Assembly (NCBI GenBank): GCA_005879585.1
Contig: VBKG01000304.1
Coordinates: forward strand, 1-41,772
Length of the DNA stretch: 41,772 bases
Origin: Deltaproteobacteria bacterium
GTDB lineage: Bacteria; Desulfobacterota; Binatia; DP-6
Reading direction: 5' to 3'
Translations under genes and position numbers: made by a program
Notes under the pieces: generated by a model
What the model was told of the DNA's origin: nothing
Database searches by the model: none
Seen by the model: the letters and a program-made list of their open reading frames with translations, nothing else
Part shown: in pieces, positions 18,576 to 26,695 of the stretch
How positions within the stretch are numbered: position 1 is the first letter of the stretch
Layout: every line of letters begins with the position of its first letter

Positions 18576-19994
18576 TCAGGCCCGGTAGGCGTACCGCCCG
18601 CCGGAGCGATCCTTGTTCAGCTTCTGGTGGAGGTGCAGCCCTTCGAGCACGAATTCGGTCGCGGTCGCCATCAGCGCCGGAGTCTCGAAGGCGCCGAGCA
18701 GACCCACACCCTCCCGGAGGCCGGGGATATGGCGGATCCCTTCGAGGTACTCGTGCGACGGCATCTCATCCGATACCTCGACGCCCCACCCCGCCTCGAA
18801 GTGGTCGGTCACCTTCTTCAGCGCCTCGACCTTCAGGTACTTGTCCCAGACCTTCAGGATGGCACGGTTGATCAGCCGGTCGATCAGGTCCCCGTCCTTC
18901 TTGTCCTCGCCGACGTACTCGAGCTCGATCTTGCCGGCCGTCGAGGCGAGGACCGAAGGGAGGTCGGTGATGCGCGGCACGATCTCGCGTTCCGTGGTGC
19001 GGACGGCGCGCTTCTCGGCATTCGAGAGGAGGCTCTCGTAGTTGTTGATGGTGACGCGCACGCTCACGCCCGAAGCCTGGTTGATCTCGTTCGAGCCGCG
19101 CGCCTCGAAGGTGATCTGCGCGACGATCTCCTTGATGAAGAATGGCACCCGCACTTCGCGCACGCCGCGATCGAGCACCGGCGTCTCCTGTTCCATGATC
19201 GTGATCTCGTCGTCGAGCGTGTGCGGATAGTGGGTGCGGATCTGGACGTCGAAGCGGTCCTTCAGTGGCGTGATGATCCGCCCGCGGCTCGTGTAGTCCT
19301 CCGGGTTGGCGCTCGCGACGATGATGATGTCCAGCGGCAGCCGGATCTTGTATCCCTTGATCTGGACATCCTTCTCCTCCATCAGGTTGAAGAGTCCCAC
19401 CTGCACCTTCTCGGTGAGGTCGGGCAGCTCGTTGATGGCGAAGAGGCCGCGGTTGGTCCGCGGCACGAGGCCGTAGTGGATCGTCTCTTCGTCAGCGAGA
19501 TAGCGGCCTTCGGCCACCTTGACCGGATCGATCTCGCCGATGAGGTCCGCCATCGACACGTCGGGCGTGGCGAGCTTCTCGCCGTAGCGGTCGTCGGGAC
19601 CGATCCACGCGATCGGCAGCGTGTCACCCTCGAGCGTCAGGCGCCGTCGGCACGTGCGGCAGATCGGGTCGAACGGCGAGTCGTTGATCGGGCAGCCCTC
19701 GACCGCCGGAACTGCGGGGTCGAGCAGCGACGTCAGCCCGCGGATGATCCGGCTCTTCGCCTGCCCGCGCTCCCCGAGGAAGACCATGTGGTGCCCGGCG
19801 AGCACGGCGTTCTCGATGTCCGGAATGACCGTGTCGTCGTAGCCGATGATGCCCGGCAGGATACGTTCCTTCCGGCCGAGTCGGGCGAGGAGGTTCCGGC
19901 GCATCTCCTCACGGACGGGCACTACTCGATATCCGGACGCCTTGAGCTCTCCAAGTGTGCGCGCTGTCTCCGAGCCCTGCACGACCGCCCCCAT
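18576..19994 (-). CDS. MoxR/ChlI-like AAA+ ATPase
   Basis: A 472-residue AAA+ ATPase. Walker A is G74-E-R-G-Q-A-K80-S81. A short cysteine cluster (C101, C112, C115 in CPINDSPFDP/ICRTC) sits between Walker A and B. The Walker B position reads LFAIN188-E189 rather than D-E, followed by LPDL. Sensor 1 is N220 (IIVASAN). The protein resembles the Mg-chelatase I subunit branch. ATG 19994 is chosen because a strong promoter lies just upstream. The same frame stays open upstream through the HIT gene, but that stretch is low-complexity. The VWA gene follows directly. Confidence 0.88.
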   Translation of the reverse strand: MGAVVQGSETARTLGELKASGYRVVPVREEMRRNLLARLGRKERILPGIIGYDDTVIPDIENAVLAGHHMVFLGERGQAKSRIIRGLTSLLDPAVPAVEGCPINDSPFDPICRTCRRRLTLEGDTLPIAWIGPDDRYGEKLATPDVSMADLIGEIDPVKVAEGRYLADEETIHYGLVPRTNRGLFAINELPDLTEKVQVGLFNLMEEKDVQIKGYKIRLPLDIIIVASANPEDYTSRGRIITPLKDRFDVQIRTHYPHTLDDEITIMEQETPVLDRGVREVRVPFFIKEIVAQITFEARGSNEINQASGVSVRVTINNYESLLSNAEKRAVRTTEREIVPRITDLPSVLASTAGKIELEYVGEDKKDGDLIDRLINRAILKVWDKYLKVEALKKVTDHFEAGWGVEVSDEMPSHEYLEGIRHIPGLREGVGLLGAFETPALMATATEFVLEGLHLHQKLNKDRSGGRYAYRA

Positions 19995-20012
19995 TCCACG
20001 CGTAGTCCGTCG

Positions 20013-20042
20013 ATTATACGCACCGCGCTCCAAGAGAAACAA
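20013..20042 (-). promoter_or_regulatory. Sigma-70-type promoter of the MoxR-VWA operon
   Basis: Reading leftward: TTGTTT (20042-20037), an 18-bp spacer, and a perfect TATAAT (20018-20013). The expected transcript start near 20006 leaves only about 12 bases before the AAA start codon. It is one of the few AT-rich spots in the region. Confidence 0.65.
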
Positions 20043-20051
20043 CCAAAAATC

Positions 20052-20115
20052 GCGGGGGCCCGTCCGCTGCTCGCGCGCGGCGGAGCCGCGCGCTGCGCTG
20101 CTCCGATGCCCCCGC
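20052..20115. repeat. Long outer stem enclosing a GC hairpin
   Basis: GCGGGGGC (20052-20059) pairs with GCCCCCGC (20108-20115). Inside lies a hairpin of GCGCGCGGC, loop GGA, GCCGCGCGC (20073-20093). It sits just upstream of the MoxR promoter, in the palindrome-rich HIT-MoxR gap. Confidence 0.55.
20068..20111. repeat. Palindromic direct repeat, copy 1
   Basis: This 44-bp unit, beginning TGCTCGCGCGCGGC and ending near CTCCGATGCCC, is repeated in the same orientation at 20179-20223 with about ten differences. Both copies carry a GC-rich palindrome in the middle. The gap from about 20420 to 20043 holds no recognisable gene; it contains these repeats and a third hairpin. Confidence 0.55.
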
Positions 20116-20131
20116 ACCCCGTCGGCCCGCT

Positions 20132-20149
20132 CGACACCTCTCGGTGTCG
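20132..20149. repeat. Hairpin between the two direct repeats
   Basis: CGACACC, loop TCTC, GGTGTCG: a perfect 7-bp stem. Confidence 0.5.
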
Positions 20150-20178
20150 GCCTCCCCTCCTTGCGCGCGCGCGTGCGG

Positions 20179-20223
20179 TGCTCGCGCGCGGCCGGCCGCG
20201 CGCCGCGTTCCTCCGACGTCCCG
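20179..20223. repeat. Palindromic direct repeat, copy 2
   Basis: A second copy of the unit at 20068-20111. Its core GCGCGCGGCC/GGCCGCGCGC (20184-20203) is a perfect 20-bp palindrome; copy 1 instead has a GGA loop. Confidence 0.55.
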
Positions 20224-20397
20224 GAGCACCCTGACCCGCAAGACTCGCCGAGACGCGCGAGGGCAGCAGTCTCGCGACGCTGCAGCACGCCGTTTCGTCC
20301 AGCGTGAGCGCGACGTGCGCGACGGCGGGCCGGGGGTGCCGCCGCGACAAGCCCGCAGCTCCCGCGCGCACCTGCAGCTTCGGGGGGACGCCTCGGC

Positions 20398-20795
20398 CTA
20401 CGAGTCGCGCGTGGAGCCGCCCAGCGCGGCACGATGTGCCAGTGGAGATGATCGACGACGCCGGCGCCCGCGGCGGCGCCGAGGTTCATCCCGAGGTTGA
20501 AGCCGTCGGGGTGGAACGTGGCGGCGACGGTGTCGATCGACCTGCGCAGCGTCTCGGCGAGGTCCCGGTGCTCCGCCTCGGGGAGCGCGGTGAGCGACGC
20601 CGTGTGGCGCCGCGGCGCGACCATCAGGTGGCCGTTCTGGTACGGAAAGCGGTTCAGGATGACGAGGCTCGCAGCGGTCGTGCCGAGGAGCAGGCGTTCG
20701 CGCCGGTCGCCCTCGAGCGCGATGCAGAAGATGCAGCCGCGCGCCGCCTTGTCGGCGACGTAGGCCATCCGCCACGGCGCCCACAGGACCTGCAC
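20398..20795 (-). pseudogene. HIT-family nucleotide hydrolase/phosphorylase with degenerate 3' end
   Basis: The first 125 residues are a good HIT protein of the Ap4A-phosphorylase-like type: a WAPWRM start, C21-I-F-C24 zinc pair, FPYQNGHLMVAP, GMNLGAAAGAG and the histidine triad D-H116-L-H-W-H120-IVPRW. Relatives continue for 35-40 more residues. Here homology stops at the Trp (about 20421). A one-base shift would give a few family-like residues (GGST) and a stop at 20400-20398. In the native frame the ORF stays open into the MoxR gene, but that linker is Arg/Ala/Gly-rich and unlike HIT. The catalytic triad is intact, so a shortened protein could still be made. GTG 20795 starts one base after the HU/IHF stop. 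Confidence 0.6.
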
Positions 20796-20796
20796 G

Positions 20797-21108
20797 TCAC
20801 GGCTCGTCGGAGTCCGCCGGCGTCCACGGCTTGCCGTCGACGCGCAGGCGCAGCTCCTTGCCGACTTTGAAGAAGGGAACGCGCTTGGCGTGGACGTCGA
20901 CGAGCGCGCCCGTCTTCGGGTTCCGACCCTCGCGCGCTTGGCGATTCTTCACGACGAAGCTGCCGAAGCCCCGGATCTCGATGCGCTCGCCGCGCGTGAG
21001 CGCCGACGTGAGACTGTCGAAGACGGCGTTCACCATCACTTCCGCCTCGCGGCGCGAGAAGCGAGGAAAGCGCTTCACCACTTCGTCGATGAGCCCGCGC
21101 TTCGTCAT
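20797..21108 (-). CDS. HU/IHF-family DNA-bending protein (IHF beta-like)
   Basis: A 103-residue histone-like protein: MTKRGLIDEVV at the start, dimerisation helices, and the beta-arm signature GFGSFVVKNRQAREGRNPKTG with the DNA-intercalating Pro in RNPKTG. The C-terminus (FFKVGKELRLRVDG) fits IHF/HU. Context (cmk-rpsA-sppA upstream) matches the classical placement of ihfB after rpsA, so IHF beta is the better guess. The start is 5 bases after the sppA stop. Confidence 0.9.
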   Translation of the reverse strand: MTKRGLIDEVVKRFPRFSRREAEVMVNAVFDSLTSALTRGERIEIRGFGSFVVKNRQAREGRNPKTGALVDVHAKRVPFFKVGKELRLRVDGKPWTPADSDEP

Positions 21109-21113
21109 CTCGC

Positions 21114-22004
21114 TCAGCCGAGCAGCGGGCCGCGGTAGAGGAAGAGGAGTCCACCGGGCGCCAAGAGGTCTGGCAACCGCGCCAGTCCGAGCAGGTCGAG
21201 CCACCACGGGCGCCCGCGCATACGTACGTGGGAGACGCGCGGCTCGCCGGTCTGGCCGGCGCGCGACCACGCGACGCGCGTTGCGTCCGCGAGGCCACCG
21301 AGCTCGTCGACCAGGCCGACGTCGCGCGCTTGCGCCCCGGAGTAGAGGCGACCGTCGGCCAGCGCACGCACCCGGCCTGCTTCCATGCCGCGGCCACGCG
21401 CCACCGCGTCGATGAACTGGCCGAGCACGTCGTCGACCATGCGCTGGAGGAGCACGCGCTCCTCGTCGGTCACGGCGCGCAGCGGCTGCCCGACGTCCTT
21501 GAAGCGCCCGCTCTTCACGACGGTCTGCGAAACGCCCACCTTCTCGGCGAGCGTCGCCACGTTCTGCACCTCCATGATGGCGCCGATCGATCCGGTCAGC
21601 GTGCCCGGATCGGCCACCACCACGTCGGCCGCCGAGGCCACGTAGTAGCCGCCCGAGGCCGCCACGTTCCCGAGCGACGCCACGACGGGTTTCCGCGCCC
21701 GCAGCCGCCACACGGCGTCGTAGATCTCCTGCGACGGTGCGACCGCGCCCCCCGGGGAGTCGATCCGCAGCACCACGCCGATCGTCGCGTCCTGCTGGCG
21801 CAGGTGGTCGAGGGCGTCCACCGTGTCCGCCGCGTCCGAGATGACGCCGCGCACGTCGACGACGGCGACGGTCTTGCCGAACGTGAACCGCTCGCCGAGC
21901 GGCGTGCCCGAGAGCGCGGCGACGCCGACCACGATCGCCACGAGTCCGGCGGCGACGACCACGAAGATCGCCATGCCCCGGAGGACCGGATGTCGGCGCG
22001 CCAT
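21114..22004 (-). CDS. sppA: Signal peptide peptidase SppA, single-domain form
   Basis: A 296-residue membrane serine protease that digests leftover signal peptides. One N-terminal membrane helix (~9-31) anchors it in the inner membrane. The S49 domain shows RIDSPGG, the nucleophile Ser in ASGGYYVAS, GSIGAI, and the general-base Lys in VKSGRFKDVG. It is the short, single-domain form that assembles as an octamer, not the double-length E. coli form. It lies 14 bases after rpsA. Confidence 0.93.
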   Translation of the reverse strand: MARRHPVLRGMAIFVVVAAGLVAIVVGVAALSGTPLGERFTFGKTVAVVDVRGVISDAADTVDALDHLRQQDATIGVVLRIDSPGGAVAPSQEIYDAVWRLRARKPVVASLGNVAASGGYYVASAADVVVADPGTLTGSIGAIMEVQNVATLAEKVGVSQTVVKSGRFKDVGQPLRAVTDEERVLLQRMVDDVLGQFIDAVARGRGMEAGRVRALADGRLYSGAQARDVGLVDELGGLADATRVAWSRAGQTGEPRVSHVRMRGRPWWLDLLGLARLPDLLAPGGLLFLYRGPLLG

Positions 22005-22018
22005 CCGTCCCCGGACCG

Positions 22019-23725
22019 CTACCCCTTGCTCTTCTGCGCCTCGGACATCAGGTCCGCGAAGTACGCCTTCCCGCTCTCGCGCTCGCGCCGCTGATAGGCG
22101 TCCATCTCGTCCCGCTCCTCACTCTTCAGCAGCGCCTTGATGGAGAGCTTGATGCGCTTTTCGCGGGGATCGACCTCCGTCACCTCCGCCTCGACCGCGT
22201 CGCCGGGCTTGAAGAGAGTGGACGGCTTGTCGACGCGCTCGGCGGAGAGCTGCGAGACGTGGATCAGTCCTTCGATCCCCTCCTCCAGCTCGACGAAGAC
22301 GCCGAAATCCGTGACGCTCGTGACCGCGCCCTTGACGCGCGTGCCGGGCGGGTACGTGCGCGGGATCGCCGCCCAGGGGTCCTCGGTCAGCTGCTTGATG
22401 CCGAGCGAGATCCGCTCGTTGTCGACGTCGATGCCGAGCACGACCGCCTCGACCTCGTCGCCCTTTCGATAGAGCTCGCTCGGATGCTTCACCTTCTTGG
22501 TCCAGTGCAGGTCGGAGACGTGGACGAGCCCGTCGATGTTCTCCTCCACCTCGACGAAGAGCCCGAAGTCCGTGATGCTCTTGATCTTGCCCTTGATGTG
22601 CGAGCCGATGGGATGATTGATGCGGACCATCTCCCAGGGGTTCGGCTCGGTCTGCTTCAAGCCGAGCGAGATGCGCCGGTTCACCGTGTCGACGTCGAGG
22701 ATCTGGACCTCGACCTCCTGCCCCGCCTCAAGCAGCTTCGAGGGGTGGGTCACGCGCTTGGTCCAGGACATCTCGGAGACGTGGATCAACCCCTCGAGCC
22801 CGCGCTCGATCTCGACGAAGGCGCCGTAGTCCGTGAGGCTCACGACCTTGCCCCGGATCCGCATGCCGATCGGCAACCGCTCGGACACCGTGGACCACGG
22901 GTCCGGGAGGATCTGCTTCATGCCGAGCGAGACCCGCTCGCGCTCGGGATCGTACTTGAGGACGACGACCTTCACCCGATCGCCGACGTTCAGGACCTCC
23001 GACGGATGCGCCACGCGGCCCCACGACATGTCCGTCACGTGGAGCAACCCGTCGATGCCGCCAAGGTCGACGAACGCGCCGTAGTCGGTGATGTTCTTGA
23101 CCGTCCCTTCGAGGATGACGCCCTCTTCGAGGACCTTGAGCGTCTCCGACTTGAGCGCGGTGCGCTCGCGCTCGAGCACCGCGCGTCGGGAGACGACGAC
23201 GTTGCCGCGGGACCGGTTGAACTTGAGGATCGCGAAGCGGCCGCGCTGGCCGAGGTAGCGATCGAGGTTGCGCGTCGGCCGGATGTCGGCGTGCGAGCCG
23301 GGCAAGAAGGCCGCCACGCCGATGTCGACGCGGAGCCCGCCCTTCACCTTGCCGACGATCGTGCCCTCGACGGCGCCATCGCGCTCGAACGCCTTCTCGA
23401 TTTCGTGCCAGACCTTGAACTGCTCCGCCTTCTGCCGGGAGAGGAAGATCTCGCCGGACTCCGTGTCCGTCGACTCGAAGTACACGTCGACCGGATCGCC
23501 CTCCTGCACCGTGACCCCGCCGCCGCGTTCCATGAACTCGGCGACCGGGATCTGCCCCTCGGACTTGTACCCGATGTCGACCGTGACGGTATCGCGCCCG
23601 ATGCGGACCACGCGCCCGGTCACCACGTCGCCTGGCTTCGGACTCTTCAGGCTCTGCTCGAACAGCGAGCCGAAGTCGTCCTCGGCACCGACCCCGCGAT
23701 CGGGCTTTTCGGTCCTCTCGGGCAT
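22019..23725 (-). CDS. rpsA: 30S ribosomal protein S1
   Basis: A 568-residue S1 with six S1 RNA-binding repeats, each about 70 residues, from ~31 to ~531. Repeats 3-6 are the most alike and carry the ITDYGAFVDL/GLLHVTDMSW pattern. S1 helps the ribosome bind mRNA, especially structured or weak-leader messages. ATG 23725 is chosen; AGGGGG lies 10 bases upstream. An in-frame GTG at 23755 would add ten residues. Its own promoter lies at 23805-23777. Confidence 0.95.
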   Translation of the reverse strand: MPERTEKPDRGVGAEDDFGSLFEQSLKSPKPGDVVTGRVVRIGRDTVTVDIGYKSEGQIPVAEFMERGGGVTVQEGDPVDVYFESTDTESGEIFLSRQKAEQFKVWHEIEKAFERDGAVEGTIVGKVKGGLRVDIGVAAFLPGSHADIRPTRNLDRYLGQRGRFAILKFNRSRGNVVVSRRAVLERERTALKSETLKVLEEGVILEGTVKNITDYGAFVDLGGIDGLLHVTDMSWGRVAHPSEVLNVGDRVKVVVLKYDPERERVSLGMKQILPDPWSTVSERLPIGMRIRGKVVSLTDYGAFVEIERGLEGLIHVSEMSWTKRVTHPSKLLEAGQEVEVQILDVDTVNRRISLGLKQTEPNPWEMVRINHPIGSHIKGKIKSITDFGLFVEVEENIDGLVHVSDLHWTKKVKHPSELYRKGDEVEAVVLGIDVDNERISLGIKQLTEDPWAAIPRTYPPGTRVKGAVTSVTDFGVFVELEEGIEGLIHVSQLSAERVDKPSTLFKPGDAVEAEVTEVDPREKRIKLSIKALLKSEERDEMDAYQRRERESGKAYFADLMSEAQKSKG

Positions 23726-23776
23726 CAAGCCGGTACCCCCTGGTGGGATTCGCACGGATGGCGGCGCAACCGTTCC

Positions 23777-23805
23777 TCCATAGCGCTGTGCTGATTGGGT
23801 TTCAA
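23777..23805 (-). promoter_or_regulatory. Sigma-70-type promoter of rpsA
   Basis: Reading leftward: TTGAAA (23805-23800), a 17-bp spacer and TATGGA (23782-23777), followed by a leader of about 45 bases. It lies in the AT-richer gap between cmk and rpsA, so rpsA can be transcribed apart from the aromatic amino acid genes. Confidence 0.55.
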
Positions 23806-23831
23806 GGCCAAATACAAAACGCTTCGCAGGC

Positions 23832-24509
23832 TTACGGCCGTGACGCGCCGAGCCGTGCGCGTGCGATCCGTTCCATCTCGTCGACCACCGTTTCGAGCGT
23901 CAGCGTGGTCGTGTCGAGCACGACGGCGTCGGCGGCAGGCCGCAGCGGCGAGTGCGCGCGCTCGCTGTCGCGACGGTCGCGCGCGGCGATGTCGCGCGCG
24001 AGCGCGGCCTCGTCGATCGTCTCGCCGCGCGCGCGCAGCTCGACGGCCCGCCGCCGCGCACGCTCGCCGGGCGCGGCGGTCAGGTAGAGCTTCACGGGCG
24101 CGTCCGGGAAGACGACCGTCCCGATGTCCCGTCCCTCCATCACGACGCCCGCTGGCGCGGCGAGCGCGCGCTGCAGCGGCACGAGGCGCGTGCGTACCAC
24201 CGGGCGGGCCGCCACCCGCGACGCCAGCTCGCCGGCGTCGGCGCGGCGGATGGCGTCGGTGAGGTCGCGACCGTCGGCCAGCAGCCGCTCACCTTCCCCG
24301 ATTGCGAACGAGAGCCCGCCGACCAGCAGGCCGAGGGCCTCGTCGTCGTCGAGCACGATCGCGCGCTCGCGCGCCAGCACGCCGACCACCCGGTACATCG
24401 CCCCGGTGTCGACGTGGCTGAAGCCGAGGCGGCGCGCGAGGGCGCGGCTGGCGGTCGACTTCCCGGCGCCCGCCGGCCCGTCTACGGCGACGACGAGCGG
24501 CTGCGTCAC
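23832..24509 (-). CDS. cmk: Cytidylate kinase
   Basis: A 225-residue CMP/dCMP kinase. P-loop GPAGAGKST near 11-19, DTGAMYR for the nucleotide site, EGRDIGTVVFPDAPVKLYLTA, and a closing RDRRDSERAHSPLRPA lid region. Length is normal. The GTG start overlaps the aroA stop as GTGA. Confidence 0.95.
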   Translation of the reverse strand: MTQPLVVAVDGPAGAGKSTASRALARRLGFSHVDTGAMYRVVGVLARERAIVLDDDEALGLLVGGLSFAIGEGERLLADGRDLTDAIRRADAGELASRVAARPVVRTRLVPLQRALAAPAGVVMEGRDIGTVVFPDAPVKLYLTAAPGERARRRAVELRARGETIDEAALARDIAARDRRDSERAHSPLRPAADAVVLDTTTLTLETVVDEMERIARARLGASRP

Positions 24510-25807
24510 GCGCCCACCTTTCCGCCGAGCGCCGCGAGGCGGTCGAAGAAGCCCGGGAACGAGACCGCAACACAGTCCGGGTCCGCGATCGCAACACCGC
24601 CGGTGGCGACGAGCCCGGCCACCGCGAACGCCATCGCGATGCGATGGTCTCCGCCCGACGCCACCTGGCCACCCGACAGCGGACGCCCGCCGCTTCCGCG
24701 GATCACGAGGCCATCGGGACTCGTCCGGACGTCGACGCCGAGTCGGGTGAGCTGCCCGAGGGCGGCGAGACGATCGCTCTCCTTCACCCGAAGCTCTCCC
24801 GCGCCCGCGATGCGCGTCTCGCCCTCGGACAGCGCCGCCGCGACGGCGAGCACGGGCAGCTCGTCGATCGTGGCCGGCACCTCCGGCGGCTCGATCGACG
24901 TCGCGCGGAGCGGTGTTGCCCGGACGACGAGCGTCGCGCGCGGCTCGCCGGCGTCCTCGCGCTCGTCGACCACCTCGATCGCCGCGCCCATGCGGCGCAG
25001 CACGCGGAGATATCCGGTGCGAGTCGGGTTCACGCCGACGTCCGTCAGCCGGAGCTCGGAGCCCGGCACCAGCAGCGCGGCCACGACGAGGAACGCGGCG
25101 GACGACGCGTCGCCCGGGAGCGGCACCGTGGTCGCGCGGAGCCGCGCGCCGCCGACCAGCGCGACCCCGCCCGGCTCTCGGGTCACCGACACACCGAAGC
25201 TCGGGAGAAGCCGCTCGGTGTGGTCGCGGCTCGCGACCGCTTCCCGCACACGGGTCGTCCCGCGGGCGCGGAGCGCCGCCAGGAGGATCGCCGACTTCAC
25301 CTGCGCGCTCGACACCGGCATCGTCCAGTCGATCGCCGTGAGCGCGCCGCCCCGGATGGTCACCGGCGGGCGGCCGTCGGCCGTCGCGACGTCGGCGCCC
25401 ATGCGCCGGAGGGGCTCGGCGACGCGCTCCATCGGCCGGCGGCGCAGCGACGCGTCGCCGTCGAGGACGACGGTGCCGTGCGCTCCGGCGGCGAGGCCCG
25501 CCCCGAGTCGCATCGTGGTCCCGGAGTTGCCGCAGTCGATCGTGCCGCGCGCGCCGTCGCCGAGCGCCGGCCCCGCGCCGTCGACGACGACCACGTCACT
25601 CGCGTGGTCGGCCCGTGCGCCGAGCGCGCGTACGGCCCCGAGCGTCGACAGCGTGTCGGCGCCCGCCGGGAAGTTTTCGACGCGCGTCATGCCCTCCGCG
25701 AGCGCCCCGAGGAGCAACGCGCGGTGCGCGATCGACTTGTCGCCCGGCACCGTCGCGGTGCCGCGCAGGCCCTGCGCCGGCGGGCCCACGGACACGACAC
25801 CGCTCAC
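24506..25807 (-). CDS. aroA: 3-phosphoshikimate 1-carboxyvinyltransferase (EPSP synthase), class II-like
   Basis: A 433-residue EPSP synthase, sixth step of the shikimate pathway. Motifs: PGDKSIAHRALLLGA, CGNSGTTMRL, PVSSAQVKSA, VASRDHTERLLPSFG, NPTRTG, RVKESDRLAA and SGGDHRIAMA. The four signatures used to define class II enzymes (RxHxE, GDKx, SAQxK, NxTxR) are all present as RDHTE, GDKS, SAQVK and NPTR. The residue after GNS is Gly, not the Ala found in the strongly glyphosate-tolerant CP4 enzyme, so tolerance cannot be assumed. GTG start overlaps the tyrA stop. Confidence 0.95.
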   Translation of the reverse strand: MSGVVSVGPPAQGLRGTATVPGDKSIAHRALLLGALAEGMTRVENFPAGADTLSTLGAVRALGARADHASDVVVVDGAGPALGDGARGTIDCGNSGTTMRLGAGLAAGAHGTVVLDGDASLRRRPMERVAEPLRRMGADVATADGRPPVTIRGGALTAIDWTMPVSSAQVKSAILLAALRARGTTRVREAVASRDHTERLLPSFGVSVTREPGGVALVGGARLRATTVPLPGDASSAAFLVVAALLVPGSELRLTDVGVNPTRTGYLRVLRRMGAAIEVVDEREDAGEPRATLVVRATPLRATSIEPPEVPATIDELPVLAVAAALSEGETRIAGAGELRVKESDRLAALGQLTRLGVDVRTSPDGLVIRGSGGRPLSGGQVASGGDHRIAMAFAVAGLVATGGVAIADPDCVAVSFPGFFDRLAALGGKVGA

Positions 25808-26676
25808 CGCTCGCCTCCGAGCCGCCGCCGCGCCGCCGCCGCTTCGCCGAGCACCGCCTCGAGCGCGTCACCCGAGCCCGGCACGAGCAGACCCTCGAGC
25901 CGGTCGAGTGCGGCCCGGAACTCGGCGAGCGCGGCTCGCAGCGCAGAGCCGTTGGCGAGCGCGATGTCGCGCCAGAGCTCGGGCCGGCTGGCTGCGATGC
26001 GGGTCACGTCCCGATAGCCGCTCCCGGCGTAGTCGAGGACGCGGCGTCCGGCCACGCGCGCGTCGACGAACGCGCCGACGAGCGCGTACGCGACCAGATG
26101 CGGCAGATGCGAGACGCGCGCGAGGATCTCGTCGTGCGCCGGCGGCGGCATCTCCTCGACGACCGCGCCCACGCCCTCCCAGAGCGCGCGCACGCGACCG
26201 AGCGCCTCGCGGTCGGTCACGGGGGTGGGCGTCAGGATGCACCGCCGCTCTCGGAAGAGGTCGGCCCGGGCCGCCGCCGCGCCCGACGTCTCGCTGCCCG
26301 CGATCGGATGCGCACCGACGACGAGCTCCCGCGCCGGCCAGCGGGCTTCGAGCGCCTCGACCAGGCCCGCCTTCACGCTGCCGACGTCGGTCAGGATCGC
26401 GCCGGCCCGAGCATGCGGCCGGAACGCCTCGGCGAGCGCCGCCGCCGCGCCGACGGGCACACCGAGCAGGATCACGTCCGCCCCGGCCACCGCCGCCGCG
26501 GGGTCGCGCGCGACGTGATCGACGATCCCGCGTTCGCGGGCGAGGCGAAGGTTGGCCTCGCTCCGGCCGTAGCCCGTGACCTCGCCGACGAGCCCCGCCG
26601 CCCGCGCCGCCAGTGCCAGCGAGCCGCCGATCAGGCCGACGCCGGCGACCGTCATGCGCGGGAAGAGCGGCGTCAT
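25804..26676 (-). CDS. tyrA: Prephenate/arogenate dehydrogenase
   Basis: A 290-residue TyrA of the tyrosine branch. The N-terminal Rossmann domain begins GVGLIGGSLALAARA; the catalytic GAHPIAGSETSGA and the helical dimerisation region with SHLPHLVAYAL and SGYRDVTRIA follow. There is no C-terminal ACT domain, so feedback by tyrosine would have to act at the active site or elsewhere. Whether it uses prephenate or arogenate is not visible. AAGGA lies 5 bases before ATG 26676. Confidence 0.93.
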   Translation of the reverse strand: MTPLFPRMTVAGVGLIGGSLALAARAAGLVGEVTGYGRSEANLRLARERGIVDHVARDPAAAVAGADVILLGVPVGAAAALAEAFRPHARAGAILTDVGSVKAGLVEALEARWPARELVVGAHPIAGSETSGAAAARADLFRERRCILTPTPVTDREALGRVRALWEGVGAVVEEMPPPAHDEILARVSHLPHLVAYALVGAFVDARVAGRRVLDYAGSGYRDVTRIAASRPELWRDIALANGSALRAALAEFRAALDRLEGLLVPGSGDALEAVLGEAAAARRRLGGER

Positions 26677-26695
26677 CGATATCCTTCGCTCGCGC

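Noticed and set aside
18576-20795. One continuous 739-codon frame joining HIT and MoxR domains
   Set aside because: The linker is low-complexity and palindrome-derived. A strong promoter with perfect TATAAT sits directly before the MoxR ATG, so a real fusion is unlikely.
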